Below, one piece after another: positions 36,991-46,997 of a stretch of DNA of 59,799 nucleotides (positions within the stretch are counted from its first letter, which is position 1; every line of letters starts with the position of its first letter). The position numbers were made by a program, and so were the translations under genes. A model generated the notes under the pieces. The model saw nothing but the letters and a program-made list of their open reading frames with translations, did no database searches and had not been told where the DNA came from. The DNA is from Deltaproteobacteria bacterium (lineage in GTDB: Bacteria; Desulfobacterota; Desulfarculia; JACQYL01), in the NCBI GenBank assembly GCA_016208165.1, contig JACQYL010000087.1, positions 1 through 59,799 of the forward strand. Reading direction: 5' to 3'.

Positions 36991-39948
36991 CTACTTCAGC
37001 GTCAGTACCGCCCGGCTTTTTCTCTCTTCCGCGTTCGCTTTTTTGACGGTCTCGGGCTCGGAAGTAAAAATGCGCGCAGGATCAATTCTTTCGTCGCTCA
37101 AAAGGCGGTCTCTCACCCGATAAGCGCGGGCCCGGGCCAATTGAAGCAGCTCCTGGTCCGTAATTTCGATGTGTGTGGATAGCAGCTTCTCCATCTCCGG
37201 CGCCGGGAGCGCTTTAATGTTTCCGAGTGTGTCTCTCGGCTTGGAAAAGTCGGCGGATTCGTAGGCTTTTCTCAGATAGGTTTCGTATTCTTCAGGCTTG
37301 ATTTTTGTTTCGGCCCGAGGAGATGACGGTCGCCCTGTTTGCCCGAAGCTTTTTTCCTTTTCGGCGCGGAGAAGGTTGTCAAAACGGATTTGTCTGACTG
37401 CTTCCCGTTCGTCTTCAGGAGCCACGTCACCCTGGATGTCGAGCGTAACCTTAGGGTGCTCATACAGGGCTTTGGCCAACGTATTCAATTGGTCGACCGC
37501 CGCGGCATCGAGGGTGGAGAGGCCGGGCTGGAAGTCGATAAAGGCCCGATCGCCTGTTCCTTCCAAGGCGGCGCCGATGGCGGCGAACGGTGAAGTGATA
37601 ATTTTGGTGAACAGGTTCCCGATGACTTTCAGTATGACCTGGCCGAAATTGAATTGAGGGTCCCCCAAATCTCCGCTTACGGGGAAATCCAGCTGTATGT
37701 TCCCTTCGCGGTCCTTCAACAGAGCAATGGCGAATTCGATCGGTAGAGTCGTCGCTTCCGGGCCGGCCACCTCGTCGCCCATGATAAGCTGATTCAGAAA
37801 GACCTGGTTCGATCCAAAAACCGTTTTCTCCGATACTTGGTAAGCCAGATTCAAAGAGAGCTTGCCCTTCCTGATGGCTCGGCCCAGGTATCTTTCGGAA
37901 TATGGGTTGAAGGGCGCAAGTTCAATGTTGTTAAACAGAACATTCAGATTCGCCACCTGCTCTTTTCCCCATGGGTTCACCGTCCCTTTGATCTCGAGCG
38001 GCGCCTGGTTCTCCAGCTTGCCTTCCAGAAGCACATCGGAAGGCTGTTGGGCTTTGGAAGACAGTTCGGAAATCCTCCCTCCCAAATCACGCATATTGGC
38101 CTCGAAGTTCGGTTTGACGTGCCGGTCCGAGAATAGGATGTTCCCTCCCTGGAGTGTAATCGTTCCAAGGCTTATGGGCAGTTGAGATTCTTTTTCTGAA
38201 ACGGAATCTTCTTCCTCGACTTCCACCGGCTCAGACTCTTGCTCGCCGGATTTCCCTCCAAAAACGTCCAGTATATTCAGCCTGCCTTCGGGACTGATGA
38301 TCACACGTGCGTAGAGGCCGGTCAAGGCGACTTTCCCGACTGAAACCTTTGCCGGCCGTTCCTTGAAATCGATGTCGGAAGTATACAGACTCTCCCAACT
38401 CAAAAGCTCCTGCGTGTTGGATAGATCGACCGTTTTCAAATCTACGAGAGAGGCTTCGCCTTTGAATTGAAACGAGGGCTCGATTCCTTCCGCCGGAACG
38501 AGTGCGATACGCCCGTCTACCTCCAAGTGACCGTCAATGATCCCAAGCCGGACGTTGTCTTCGATGTAGTTTCCGAAGGAACGAATACCGACGTCCTCCA
38601 TGTTCAGCCGCAGGTCCGCTGCCGGAGGGCTGATTCCCGCGTTTCCCTCGAGGGTCACCGAACCGCGTTCGTTCACGCGAAAACGCAACAGAACGGAACC
38701 GGTCTCCCCACGTCTCGTGGTCATGTTCTTGGCATCGAGCACAATCTCATCCATTTTCATGTCCACCGGGTTGGTGGGGCGAAGGTCGGAAACGACCAGT
38801 CTGCCGTCCGCCAGCTGCAAATCGTCCATTACCACATCAAATTGGGCAGGCTCACGAGCCTCGTTTCGGTCAACCGTACGGTCGTCCTTTTGGGGCAGTA
38901 TATCGAGCAGGTTGATCTCTCCGTTTTTCGAGCGTTGAATCCAGACCTCCGGCGCCTTGAGAGAAAGGCTTTTTACATGAATTCGGCCCGCCAGGGGATC
39001 CGAGGGAGCCAGAGCCAAATCCAACTGGGGAAGGTCAAGCAGGCTGGTTCCCCCTTGATCCGCCACGTCCACATCAGAGAGACCCATATGACCGGTCAGC
39101 GACCATTCCGGATTCTTTCCGGGCGCCCAAGTCAGCACGGACTCGGTGTCGGCATCGACATAACACGAGCGAACCCGGATGTTCACCGGCAACTCGAAGT
39201 ACGCAAGATATCGGGGCAGATCGAGCCCCATCAGGTTCAGCGAAAGCGTCGCCGTACGTTCCGGGGCAAAGGGCAAACATTCCGCCGAAAACAACACCGG
39301 TGCGCCGTCAAGCCCGGCCGTCACCGTTACCGGAACCTTCTCCCGAATATCCTCCTGCAGGCTGGACAGGAAGGGAACGGACACGAAAAGATCGTTCAGC
39401 GCATGTTTGGACTCTGTCACCCGGTCCAGAACGTCCACGCTTCCGCTTTCCACCTTCAGATTTCTTACGGAGAATCGAGGTATTCCGGTTTGCTTCTGCT
39501 GCGATTGAATTCTCTCCCGGCCGATAAGATCGGAGAAATTGTACGCCCCTTGGCCGGTTCTCAAGAGGCGCGCGTGAGGCGCCGAAAGCCTAAGTTCCTG
39601 CATGATCGGAGCGCGTTTAACCGCCGACAGCAGATCCAGGTTGATGAACAATTCTTCGAAGCCGAAAAAAGGTTCGCCGTCCTTGTCTTGGACGCTCAGG
39701 CTTTCTACGGTCATGGAGAAGGAAAAGGGGTTCACTTTGACTCTCTCGATGTTAACCGGTCTGTCGAGGGCTGTTTCAAGCCGACTGTCCAATAGGCTTT
39801 TTATGAGGAAGGGAGCGCCAAAAAAACCAAGAAGCGTATACAAAAGCACACATCCGATCAGAACGATCAGGACGGTTCTGAGTCGCGGACTGCGCCATAA
39901 CTCGCCGGTAAAAGTCCGGCGTCTCTTGTTCCTATCCGGATTTCGCAT
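36991..39948 (-). CDS. DUF748 / AsmA-like envelope protein, 985 aa
   Basis: A long envelope protein with one N-terminal membrane helix (about residues 29-50, TVLIVLIGCVLLYTLLGFFG) and a very long beta-rich periplasmic part (VNIERVKVNPFSFSMTVESL, repeated amphipathic strands, LNLAYQVSEKTVFGSNQVFL). This is the AsmA/TamB-like architecture now linked to lipid transport between membranes, although DUF748 itself is uncharacterised. The C-terminus (about 835-985) has an OmpA-like feel (IDFQPGLSTLDAAAVDQLNT, VTLDIQGD, RARAYRVRDRLL) that could bind peptidoglycan. An acidic linker lies near residues 568-585. Confidence 0.85.
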   Translation of the reverse strand: MRNPDRNKRRRTFTGELWRSPRLRTVLIVLIGCVLLYTLLGFFGAPFLIKSLLDSRLETALDRPVNIERVKVNPFSFSMTVESLSVQDKDGEPFFGFEELFINLDLLSAVKRAPIMQELRLSAPHARLLRTGQGAYNFSDLIGRERIQSQQKQTGIPRFSVRNLKVESGSVDVLDRVTESKHALNDLFVSVPFLSSLQEDIREKVPVTVTAGLDGAPVLFSAECLPFAPERTATLSLNLMGLDLPRYLAYFELPVNIRVRSCYVDADTESVLTWAPGKNPEWSLTGHMGLSDVDVADQGGTSLLDLPQLDLALAPSDPLAGRIHVKSLSLKAPEVWIQRSKNGEINLLDILPQKDDRTVDRNEAREPAQFDVVMDDLQLADGRLVVSDLRPTNPVDMKMDEIVLDAKNMTTRRGETGSVLLRFRVNERGSVTLEGNAGISPPAADLRLNMEDVGIRSFGNYIEDNVRLGIIDGHLEVDGRIALVPAEGIEPSFQFKGEASLVDLKTVDLSNTQELLSWESLYTSDIDFKERPAKVSVGKVALTGLYARVIISPEGRLNILDVFGGKSGEQESEPVEVEEEDSVSEKESQLPISLGTITLQGGNILFSDRHVKPNFEANMRDLGGRISELSSKAQQPSDVLLEGKLENQAPLEIKGTVNPWGKEQVANLNVLFNNIELAPFNPYSERYLGRAIRKGKLSLNLAYQVSEKTVFGSNQVFLNQLIMGDEVAGPEATTLPIEFAIALLKDREGNIQLDFPVSGDLGDPQFNFGQVILKVIGNLFTKIITSPFAAIGAALEGTGDRAFIDFQPGLSTLDAAAVDQLNTLAKALYEHPKVTLDIQGDVAPEDEREAVRQIRFDNLLRAEKEKSFGQTGRPSSPRAETKIKPEEYETYLRKAYESADFSKPRDTLGNIKALPAPEMEKLLSTHIEITDQELLQLARARAYRVRDRLLSDERIDPARIFTSEPETVKKANAEERKSRAVLTLK

Positions 39949-39976
39949 AGGACCATGACCTCCTGCTCAGCGCCCC

Positions 39977-40687
39977 CTATTCAGGCTGGACGGCTTGCAG
40001 ATAACGGTTCGCTTCCAGCCGCGCAAACGTCACGGCTCCGACGCAGGGGGAAACGAGTTTCTTGGTGAACTCCGTCCCAATGACATTGTACAGCTCTAGA
40101 CAGCAAGAGCAAAGATGCGTGCTCGGTGCTATGGAATATGGGACAATCTCTCCCCCCTCTTCAAGATACAACCTTGGGGCCATGAAATTTGCGTGATTTG
40201 CCGAATGAATCAGGAACAACCGCTCGAACGGCTCGTGCACGCCCACTTTGCCGAGCCAATGCAACCATCGTCTTCGTTCCCCTTCGCTGACCTCGGACCA
40301 TTCCTTCGGCACGGCCGAACGATACGCCTCTGAAGATACGAGTTGATCGAGTTCATCGGCCGCAGGCGTTCCAGGTAGTTTGAAACGGGATGGTTGGATC
40401 CGCGTGTTCAGGCGGTATCCGAACTCGCTCAAATCGAAATTGCTGACCACCAGGTACAGGCCGGCCCGTTCGGATTTGCGGTACCAGGAGCCTTGGCGTC
40501 CGCACAAATCGTTCCACGTCTCCGGCTTTACCACCGATAGTTTGTTCAGGATGTCGAGGGGAGTGCACACCACGCTTTTGGCCGTTTTGATTCTGACTTT
40601 TCTTTCGGAAAAGACCTCGGAAAGCCGCTCCACCTCAGAAGCGGTAAGCCAATAGGTGAACTTTTCATAGGAACGTGGACTTTTCAT
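39977..40687 (-). CDS. Unknown protein, 236 aa
   Basis: I do not recognise the family. The protein is soluble-looking, with a charged N-terminus (YEKFTYWLTASEVERLSEVF), a Trp-rich middle (PKEWSEVSEGERRRWLHWLG) and a C-terminal segment with three clustered Cys (THLCSCCLELYNVIGTEF) plus one more (VSPCVGAVTF), possibly a metal site. The ATG at 40687 was chosen over 40711. It lies between lipA and the DUF748 gene on the same strand, 28 bases from the latter and 45 from lipA, so the three are probably one transcription unit. Confidence 0.6.
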   Translation of the reverse strand: MKSPRSYEKFTYWLTASEVERLSEVFSERKVRIKTAKSVVCTPLDILNKLSVVKPETWNDLCGRQGSWYRKSERAGLYLVVSNFDLSEFGYRLNTRIQPSRFKLPGTPAADELDQLVSSEAYRSAVPKEWSEVSEGERRRWLHWLGKVGVHEPFERLFLIHSANHANFMAPRLYLEEGGEIVPYSIAPSTHLCSCCLELYNVIGTEFTKKLVSPCVGAVTFARLEANRYLQAVQPE

Positions 40688-40732
40688 CGTGTCTTGTTGC
40701 CCTTTAAACAAACGGTCCTTTCCGCCCGCGTA

Positions 40733-41701
40733 TCAAGACTGTACAGGACTCGGTTCCGTTTTTGGAGGTATCCTTGATCGAAGCGAACGCTCCCGCAGAA
40801 TCTGACGAGTATTTTCCAGGAGATTACGGGATCGATAAGAACTTCGTACGAACGGTCCGGAAGCCGCGGTGGGTATTCCGATGTCACGAGCCACCTCGGC
40901 GTACCGCTCGAATTGTTCGGGCGGTATGTATTCGACGACAGGAATGTGCGAAGCAGAGGGTGATAAATACTGCCCGATGGTTACGATGTCACATCCCGCC
41001 TCTCGCAAGTCGAGCAACAGCGACGTCACCTCGCTTTCGGTTTCCCCCAAACCCACCATGAAGCCCGATTTCACGACTGCGTCGGACGTTTCACCCACGC
41101 GCCGCAAAAGTTCGACGGACCGACCATATACTGCTTGGGGCCGTGCTGTTGGATAGATTCTCGGAACGGTTTCCACATTATGGTTCAAGACCTGGGGTTG
41201 AGCATCCAGCACGGTTTCAAGTGCGGTCCTGTCTCCCTGAAGATCCGGAATCAGCACTTCGATGGATACCCCCGGACATTGTCCACGTATGGCGCCCACG
41301 GTGGCGGCGAAGTGCCCGGCCCCCCCGTCCGGAAGGTCGTCTCTTGTAACGGAGGTTATGACCACATACGCGAGTCCCAGGCGCCTGACCGCTTCCGCTA
41401 CCCGTAGGGGTTCCGTGGGATCCGGTTCCAACGCGCTTCCGAACTGCACCGCACAGAAACCGCAGTTGCGTGTGCATCGGTCCCCCAAAATCATGAAAGT
41501 GGCCGTACCCTCCGAGAAGCACTCGAAATGATTGGGACATCGGGCCTCCTGGCAGACCGTATGCAGAGACAGCATTCGGAGAGACTTCAGAACTTCGCCG
41601 TATGAACCGTTTACAGTCATCCGCTTCTTAAGCCACGGCGGTTTTCTTTGCCGGCATGGTCTCTTTCCGGTGTTCGGGTGCTCTTCTTGTAATTTATCCA
41701 T
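40733..41701 (-). CDS. lipA: Lipoyl synthase
   Basis: This radical SAM enzyme inserts two sulfurs into octanoyl groups on lipoyl proteins. The auxiliary cluster motif CQEARCPNHFEC and the SAM-cleaving CTRNCGFC are both present, and the C-terminal RSSY motif (FVRSSYRS) supplies the serine ligand of the auxiliary cluster. KPPWLKKRM near the start and VLNHNVETVPR are typical. The ATG at 41701 was preferred to an upstream frame start at 41761. No lipB or lipoylated enzyme gene is in the window. Confidence 0.95.
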   Translation of the reverse strand: MDKLQEEHPNTGKRPCRQRKPPWLKKRMTVNGSYGEVLKSLRMLSLHTVCQEARCPNHFECFSEGTATFMILGDRCTRNCGFCAVQFGSALEPDPTEPLRVAEAVRRLGLAYVVITSVTRDDLPDGGAGHFAATVGAIRGQCPGVSIEVLIPDLQGDRTALETVLDAQPQVLNHNVETVPRIYPTARPQAVYGRSVELLRRVGETSDAVVKSGFMVGLGETESEVTSLLLDLREAGCDIVTIGQYLSPSASHIPVVEYIPPEQFERYAEVARDIGIPTAASGPFVRSSYRSRNLLENTRQILRERSLRSRIPPKTEPSPVQS

Positions 41702-42013
41702 ATTGGATACAATAGGTATAATCCTCCGAGGATCAAGACCAACTTGCCGTCCATCTATCATAAGTCGGTTTGACAGGATGTTTCATCCCCATGGCTGATC
41801 TGTATTGCATGTTGACCGCCGTGGCCCTTGGTCGTATATTAGCAAAGCTCGGAACAGATCATATGTTGAATTCAAGTGATTCGGCACGGTTTTGGAGGTT
41901 CGAAGCTCTAAGGTGCGTTATGCTTTCGTCTCAGGAAGGTTGAACAAAAAGATCGGGCCTTCGTCGAAGGTTTTTGCGTTTCTTTTCAAAATGATGCACC
42001 ATCGAGCGGTGTA
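41702..42013. other. Divergent intergenic region
   Basis: These 312 bases lie between lipA and the next plus-strand gene. A 50-codon frame (41791-41943) has no ribosome-binding site and no recognisable content. No repeat or operator was noted. Confidence 0.4.
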
Positions 42014-43081
42014 ATGAAACAAGATCAGATCGGCGACCTGACGTTGCAGGTGCAGAGAAATTGCGACATCTCCGACGCGCAATATGCGGGCGCCCTCTCC
42101 CTTTGTTCATTTCTCCTGCTGGTTCGGAATTTCTATAAATGGGAACAGGGACACCCACCGTGGCAAGAAGAGGATTCCCAGGTTGTCATGGGTTGGATTG
42201 ATGAGCGGGAAACTCTGTGGGAGAGCGTGGTCGAAGCTTCGTACCAGGATCTCGTACTATCCGGAGAACACATGGATCCCTTCGACCTGGAACGGGTCAA
42301 TGATGCAATGAAACCCCACGGGCTCTTGTATGGAGCCGGGTACGCGTACGGTCTGAAACCCACGTTTTTTCTCGGTCGGATGGAACGAAGGGAAAGACTT
42401 GATGGACTGAACCTTTGTTTCGTCGGAAGAGAGTTGGCCCGCGACATGATCGGTTCCCCGGCCCTTCGACAGGGCTCGAACATCTATATTCGGAGACAGT
42501 GCGCCGGATTCTATCTTTGGGACAAGACCTTCGAACGGCTCGCCGCCAAAAAGCCGGCCATCATGTATGCTCTGCGCCGGCAGGGCATAGTCGATTTGGA
42601 CGGTCTGAGGCGGAATCTGGATGCCTTGGTGGAAGTTCATCTGGGAATCATGTTGCATCACGAGATCGGAGAATCCAGGCTGGATGAATTTGATGCGACG
42701 TTCAAGGAAATCCTGACGGCCTTTCCCATGTCGCCCATAGAAAAGTTCGTTCGGTCTTTGAGAGACGTGATGGCGGATACGCATCCGGACGGAACGGTGG
42801 CTTACATCGTTCGTCAAAAGGACGAAACCGCACTGGCTCTATACGCGGCTTTCATTGACGGCTTCCCCCGTGTGCTTTATCCTGAAATCGTCTCAGGATT
42901 CTGCGAATTCTCGGATTCCGGCGACTGGACCCGGATCGAGCAGGATCGCCAACGCGCGTACGATCGTCTGCGCCAAAAAGCCAAGGAACTGGTTGACTTT
43001 TACAACCTTATTCCGGAAAAAGGATTGGAAGCTGTCGGCGAAGAGATCCGTAAAACATTAGTCGATCCACTCCTGACGTAA
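42014..43081 (+). CDS. Conserved protein of unknown function, 355 aa (possibly Sfum_1244 family)
   Basis: The protein is soluble and mostly helical. Notable stretches are AGALSLCSFLLLVRNFYKWE near the start, HMDPFDLERVNDAMKPHGLL, a central LHHEIGESRLDEFDATFKEI and MADTHPDGTVAYIVRQKDET. From memory this resembles an uncharacterised family found in Syntrophobacter and relatives under the name Sfum_1244; I cannot verify that here. The His-His-Glu..Glu pattern in the middle might bind metal. It is followed by the HD-GYP gene on the same strand with a 59-base gap. Confidence 0.6.
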   Translation: MKQDQIGDLTLQVQRNCDISDAQYAGALSLCSFLLLVRNFYKWEQGHPPWQEEDSQVVMGWIDERETLWESVVEASYQDLVLSGEHMDPFDLERVNDAMKPHGLLYGAGYAYGLKPTFFLGRMERRERLDGLNLCFVGRELARDMIGSPALRQGSNIYIRRQCAGFYLWDKTFERLAAKKPAIMYALRRQGIVDLDGLRRNLDALVEVHLGIMLHHEIGESRLDEFDATFKEILTAFPMSPIEKFVRSLRDVMADTHPDGTVAYIVRQKDETALALYAAFIDGFPRVLYPEIVSGFCEFSDSGDWTRIEQDRQRAYDRLRQKAKELVDFYNLIPEKGLEAVGEEIRKTLVDPLLT

Positions 43082-43140
43082 GCTTGAAAAGAACGTGTTC
43101 TCTTTCCAAATAGCCACATGAGGGCGTGACGAACGGATTC

Positions 43141-44463
43141 ATGAGTCTCGTAGAAATACCCATCGACCAAGTCCGCTTGGGCATGTTCATCCGGCTGGAA
43201 ATGAGCTGGTTTAAGCATCCATTTTTGCGGAGTTCATTCATGCTCACTCATCCCAAGGAAGTCGAAGTACTCCTTGGGCTGGGACTTCACTCGGTAAAGT
43301 ACGATCCCAAGAAAAGCGTGAATCAGGAAACGGCGGTTGCCGGAGAGGAGAAGACCCTCGCGGCAAAGCCCGTTCCGGAATCGCCGAATCTACCGTCCCC
43401 GGACGTCGACGGATCTTCGGACGCCCCCGACATATATCTGCAGTTTATCACGGAGCGAAAGCAACGTCGGATCCACTTTCTCAACACGCGCCGGAAAAAC
43501 CTGGTAAAGCAGGAACAGGAATACAAGCTCGCGCTGAATCAGGTGGCCGGGGTGATGAAGGACATTGAAGCCGGCAACGAAAAAGGCATGGAAGCGGCCG
43601 ACAAGCTCATGGACCATGTGGTGGACGTCATGCTGCAGGATACTGAAACCATCGTGCACCTGATGAATCTGAGCGAAAAGGACAACGTGACGTACTTTCA
43701 TTCCCTGAACGTATCCATTTTGAGCCTCATCGTTGGAAGAAAGCTTGGGCTGTCCAAGTCGGAATTGCACGAATTGGGTTTGGGAGGGGTCTTGCACGAC
43801 ATCGGAAAGCTAAAGATACCCAAGCGGGTGTGGCTCAAAAAGACGCCCCTCACCAAGGCTGAAGAGCAATTTCTGCATCTCCACCCGCAATACGGGGTTT
43901 CGCTGATCTCGAGCTTTGCGAACGCCACCAAGGAGGTATTGGATGTAGTGTTCCAACACCACGAACGATGCAATGGAAAGGGATATCCACAAGGACTGGA
44001 AGACGAACAGATTTCGTACTTCGCTAAGATCGCGGCTATTGCCGACGTCTACGATAATCTGACCAACAGAGGACTCGAGGATCGCTTCTTTACCCCCCAT
44101 GAGTCGCTTTCATTCATTTACACCCGATACAAAGACGAGCTGTCAAGAGAAGTGACGTTGACTTTTATAAAGTGTTTAGGGGTATACCCTCCCGGCACGG
44201 TAGTCGAACTCTCCGACGGCAGTCTGGGCATGGTGATCACCACGGATCAGGCCAAATCCATGCATCCCACACTGATCATCTACGATGAAAGCTTTTCCAG
44301 AGCGGAACCATTGATCGTCAGCCTTGCCGAAGAAGACAATCTTCGCATTGTATCCAGTCTCCGCCCCGATCAAATCTCGGCTGACGCGATGGAATATCTC
44401 CAACCGGGCAGGATGGTGGGCTTTTTCGTCGGCTCTCTTACCACTCCCCTGAAAACCCCATAG
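43141..44463 (+). CDS. HD-GYP domain protein, probable c-di-GMP phosphodiesterase
   Basis: HD-GYP proteins hydrolyse the second messenger cyclic di-GMP. The 440-aa protein has an N-terminal DUF3391-type domain (about 1-110, IPIDQVRLGMFIRLEMSWFK), a Lys/Glu-rich helix, then the HD-GYP core: FHSLNVSILSL, GVLHDIGKLKIPKRV with H219/D220, HLHPQYGVSLI, HHERCNGKGYP with the GYP triad at 281-283, and IAAIADVYDNLTN. All metal ligands look intact. The ATG at 43141 has only a weak ribosome-binding site; a GTG at 43126 is possible. The target process is unknown. Confidence 0.9.
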   Translation: MSLVEIPIDQVRLGMFIRLEMSWFKHPFLRSSFMLTHPKEVEVLLGLGLHSVKYDPKKSVNQETAVAGEEKTLAAKPVPESPNLPSPDVDGSSDAPDIYLQFITERKQRRIHFLNTRRKNLVKQEQEYKLALNQVAGVMKDIEAGNEKGMEAADKLMDHVVDVMLQDTETIVHLMNLSEKDNVTYFHSLNVSILSLIVGRKLGLSKSELHELGLGGVLHDIGKLKIPKRVWLKKTPLTKAEEQFLHLHPQYGVSLISSFANATKEVLDVVFQHHERCNGKGYPQGLEDEQISYFAKIAAIADVYDNLTNRGLEDRFFTPHESLSFIYTRYKDELSREVTLTFIKCLGVYPPGTVVELSDGSLGMVITTDQAKSMHPTLIIYDESFSRAEPLIVSLAEEDNLRIVSSLRPDQISADAMEYLQPGRMVGFFVGSLTTPLKTP

Positions 44464-44498
44464 GCGTAATCAAAACATATAGGAACTCCTGGCATTTT

Positions 44499-46976
44499 AT
44501 GTTGGATCAGTGTCTTTTGAATCGTGTGCACCTCCCCGGTCGCTATCTTGGAAACGAAGTCAACGCAATACGCAAAGACTGGGATAGTGCGAAAGTCAGG
44601 TTTGCTCTGGCGTTTCCGGACCTTTATGAGGTCGGTATGTCCCATATAGGACTATCGATCCTTTACTTTATCTTGAATCATCGGCCGGACACGTTGGCCG
44701 AAAGGGTATTCGCTCCCGCACCGGACCTCGAGACCCTGCTGCGGGAAGAGAAGCGGCCCTTGACATCCCTGGAATCGGATACTCCACTCAACCGCTTCGA
44801 TATCGTCGGATTCAGTCTTCAGACGGAACTCGATTTCACGAACGTGCTCAGCATGTTGGACCTTGCAGGCATACCCTTGTGGGCGGGACAAAGGAATGAA
44901 CGGCATCCGTTGGTTATTGCCGGGGGGCCCTGCGCGGCAAACCCCGAACCCATGTCGGCGTTTTTCGATGCGTTCCTGATCGGCGAGGGTGAAGAGGCCG
45001 TCGAACGGATTGCCGATACCGTTGTAGAATGGAAACAGGCCCATGGTTCAAAAAACGAATTGCTGTCCGCTCTGACCCGCATCGAGGGAATGTATGTGCC
45101 GGCGTTTTTCGAACCCATCCACGACCGCAACGGCAAACTGTCGGCCATAGAGCCCCAGCTTCCCGGATATGAGTTCGTCCAAAAAGCTCTGGTGACAGAC
45201 CTTGAAAACTCACCCTACCCGGTATGCCCTGTGTTGCCTGGCATCAGAACCGTACATGATCGCCTCAACGTCGAAATCGCCCGCGGTTGTTCCCGAGGTT
45301 GTCGCTTTTGCCAGGCCAGCGTGCTCTACCGTCCGGTAAGGGAACGCTCCCCGCAGCGTGTTCGGGAACTGATTCTCGAAGGCTTGGCCTCCACGGGCTA
45401 CGAAGACCTCTCCCTGCTTTCGCTGAGCACGGGAGACTATTCGTGCATCGATTCGCTGCTGTCCCACCTCATGGAAGAGCTGCTGCCGCACAGGACGTCC
45501 GTGTCTCTGCCTTCCCTCCGGGTAGGAACCATTTCAGAAGACCTCATGAAACAAATCAAACGGGTGCGTAAGACCGGATTCACATTCGCTCCTGAAGCAG
45601 CAACGGAGCGACTCCGTGGGGTCATCAACAAGGATATCTCGGAAAACAATCTATTGGAGTCCGCGGGGCATGCTTTTCGTCTCGGTTGGAACTTGATCAA
45701 ACTCTATTTTATGATCGGGCTTCCGACAGAAACCCCGGAAGACGTAAAGGCCATCCCGGAACTGGCTGTTCGAGTATTGAATCAATCCAAAGCTTCCAAC
45801 CACCGGACGGTCAATGTGAGTTACGCCCTGTTCGTACCCAAACCTCAGACTCCGTTTCAGTGGTGCGCTCAGGACTCTTTGGAGAAGGCCGGCGAAAAGA
45901 TGGAATTCCTGAGAAACGCCTGCAGCCGCGGAGGCCTGCAACCCAAGTGGAACAGCACGACCATGAGTATCGTTGAAGGAGCTCTGGCCCGCGGAGGACG
46001 GGAGACGGCGCATTGGATATACGAGGCGTACCGTCAGGGATGCCGGCTTGACGCCTGGACCGAGCACTTCAGCTTTCAGCGTTGGGAGGAAGCACTCCGA
46101 AAGGCCGGAGCGCCCGCGTGGGAGGAGATTCAGAGATCCAGATCCCTGAAGGAGCCTCTGCCCTGGGATCATATTCGTTTCGGTGTGGAACGCTCGTTTC
46201 TCGAGTCGGAATATGCACGGGCCTTCGAGGGCGCCATCACCGGAGACTGCCGCGTCACATGCCACAACTGCGGGGCGTGCGATCACAAACTCGTGCGGCA
46301 TGCCCTGACCGATTGTGAAATGTCCTCGGAGCATCAAACAAGAATCGAACATCAGGAGACCGTGGGCGAAAGGTACAGAATCACTTTCAAGAAAACGGGT
46401 TCGGCGCGTCTTTTGGGGCATCTTGACATGTCGGCCGCCTTCAGGCGTTCTCTCCGACGCGCGGAATTGCCCCTCAAATACTCCGAGGGGTTTCATCCCC
46501 AACCGAAAATAGTCTTTCACGACGCTCTTCCGTTGGGGATGGAGAGCTGGGAAGAGGGAGTCGACATCATCCTTTCGGAACCGATGTCGCCGGATCGCAT
46601 AATGGAACGGGCCAACGCTCAATTGCCGGAAGAATTGAAAGTTCTGGACGTGAAGAAGGTTAAGGGCAAACCGATACCCGCTCAGGGGGCGGAATACCGC
46701 ATAACCGGTCCGGAAGGGACGTTCCCCAAAGGGAAAATGGATGCCTTCAACGACGCTCCGTCCTTTGTCTTCCTGCATAAAGGCAAACGAAAAACACGTT
46801 CCATTGACCTCAAACACATTGTTGCGATAGAAGCTGAAGGAAGCTGCGCCATACGGATGAGGCTGCTTCAGGCGGGTGATGTTAAGTTGAAGCCGACGGG
46901 AGTTGCGAAGGAGATCTTCGGGTTCCCGGAGTCCGACGAGATCTCGATTTCCGTCGCAAAACTTCGAACCCTATAG
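44499..46976 (+). CDS. B12-binding radical SAM protein fused to DUF2344
   Basis: The 825-aa protein joins an N-terminal cobalamin-binding-like region (about 35-165, FDIVGFSLQTELDFTNVLSM), a radical SAM core with EIARGCSRGCRFCQAS (C264, C268, C271), a Cys motif CHNCGACDH near residue 590, and a C-terminal DUF2344 domain (from about 625, RLLGHLDMSAAFRRSLRRAE, FHPQPKIVFHDALPLGMES). The arrangement is the TIGR03960/TIGR03936 pair as one chain. The family usually precedes RNase G/E, as here (21-base gap). The substrate is not established; RNA modification is a reasonable guess. Confidence 0.88.
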   Translation: MLDQCLLNRVHLPGRYLGNEVNAIRKDWDSAKVRFALAFPDLYEVGMSHIGLSILYFILNHRPDTLAERVFAPAPDLETLLREEKRPLTSLESDTPLNRFDIVGFSLQTELDFTNVLSMLDLAGIPLWAGQRNERHPLVIAGGPCAANPEPMSAFFDAFLIGEGEEAVERIADTVVEWKQAHGSKNELLSALTRIEGMYVPAFFEPIHDRNGKLSAIEPQLPGYEFVQKALVTDLENSPYPVCPVLPGIRTVHDRLNVEIARGCSRGCRFCQASVLYRPVRERSPQRVRELILEGLASTGYEDLSLLSLSTGDYSCIDSLLSHLMEELLPHRTSVSLPSLRVGTISEDLMKQIKRVRKTGFTFAPEAATERLRGVINKDISENNLLESAGHAFRLGWNLIKLYFMIGLPTETPEDVKAIPELAVRVLNQSKASNHRTVNVSYALFVPKPQTPFQWCAQDSLEKAGEKMEFLRNACSRGGLQPKWNSTTMSIVEGALARGGRETAHWIYEAYRQGCRLDAWTEHFSFQRWEEALRKAGAPAWEEIQRSRSLKEPLPWDHIRFGVERSFLESEYARAFEGAITGDCRVTCHNCGACDHKLVRHALTDCEMSSEHQTRIEHQETVGERYRITFKKTGSARLLGHLDMSAAFRRSLRRAELPLKYSEGFHPQPKIVFHDALPLGMESWEEGVDIILSEPMSPDRIMERANAQLPEELKVLDVKKVKGKPIPAQGAEYRITGPEGTFPKGKMDAFNDAPSFVFLHKGKRKTRSIDLKHIVAIEAEGSCAIRMRLLQAGDVKLKPTGVAKEIFGFPESDEISISVAKLRTL

Positions 46977-46997
46977 CATACGCGGAATATTGCTGCC

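Noticed and set aside
38467-39795. 442-codon plus-strand frame
   Set aside because: It is antisense to the DUF748 gene, which has membrane, strand and linker features as expected; the plus frame has none.
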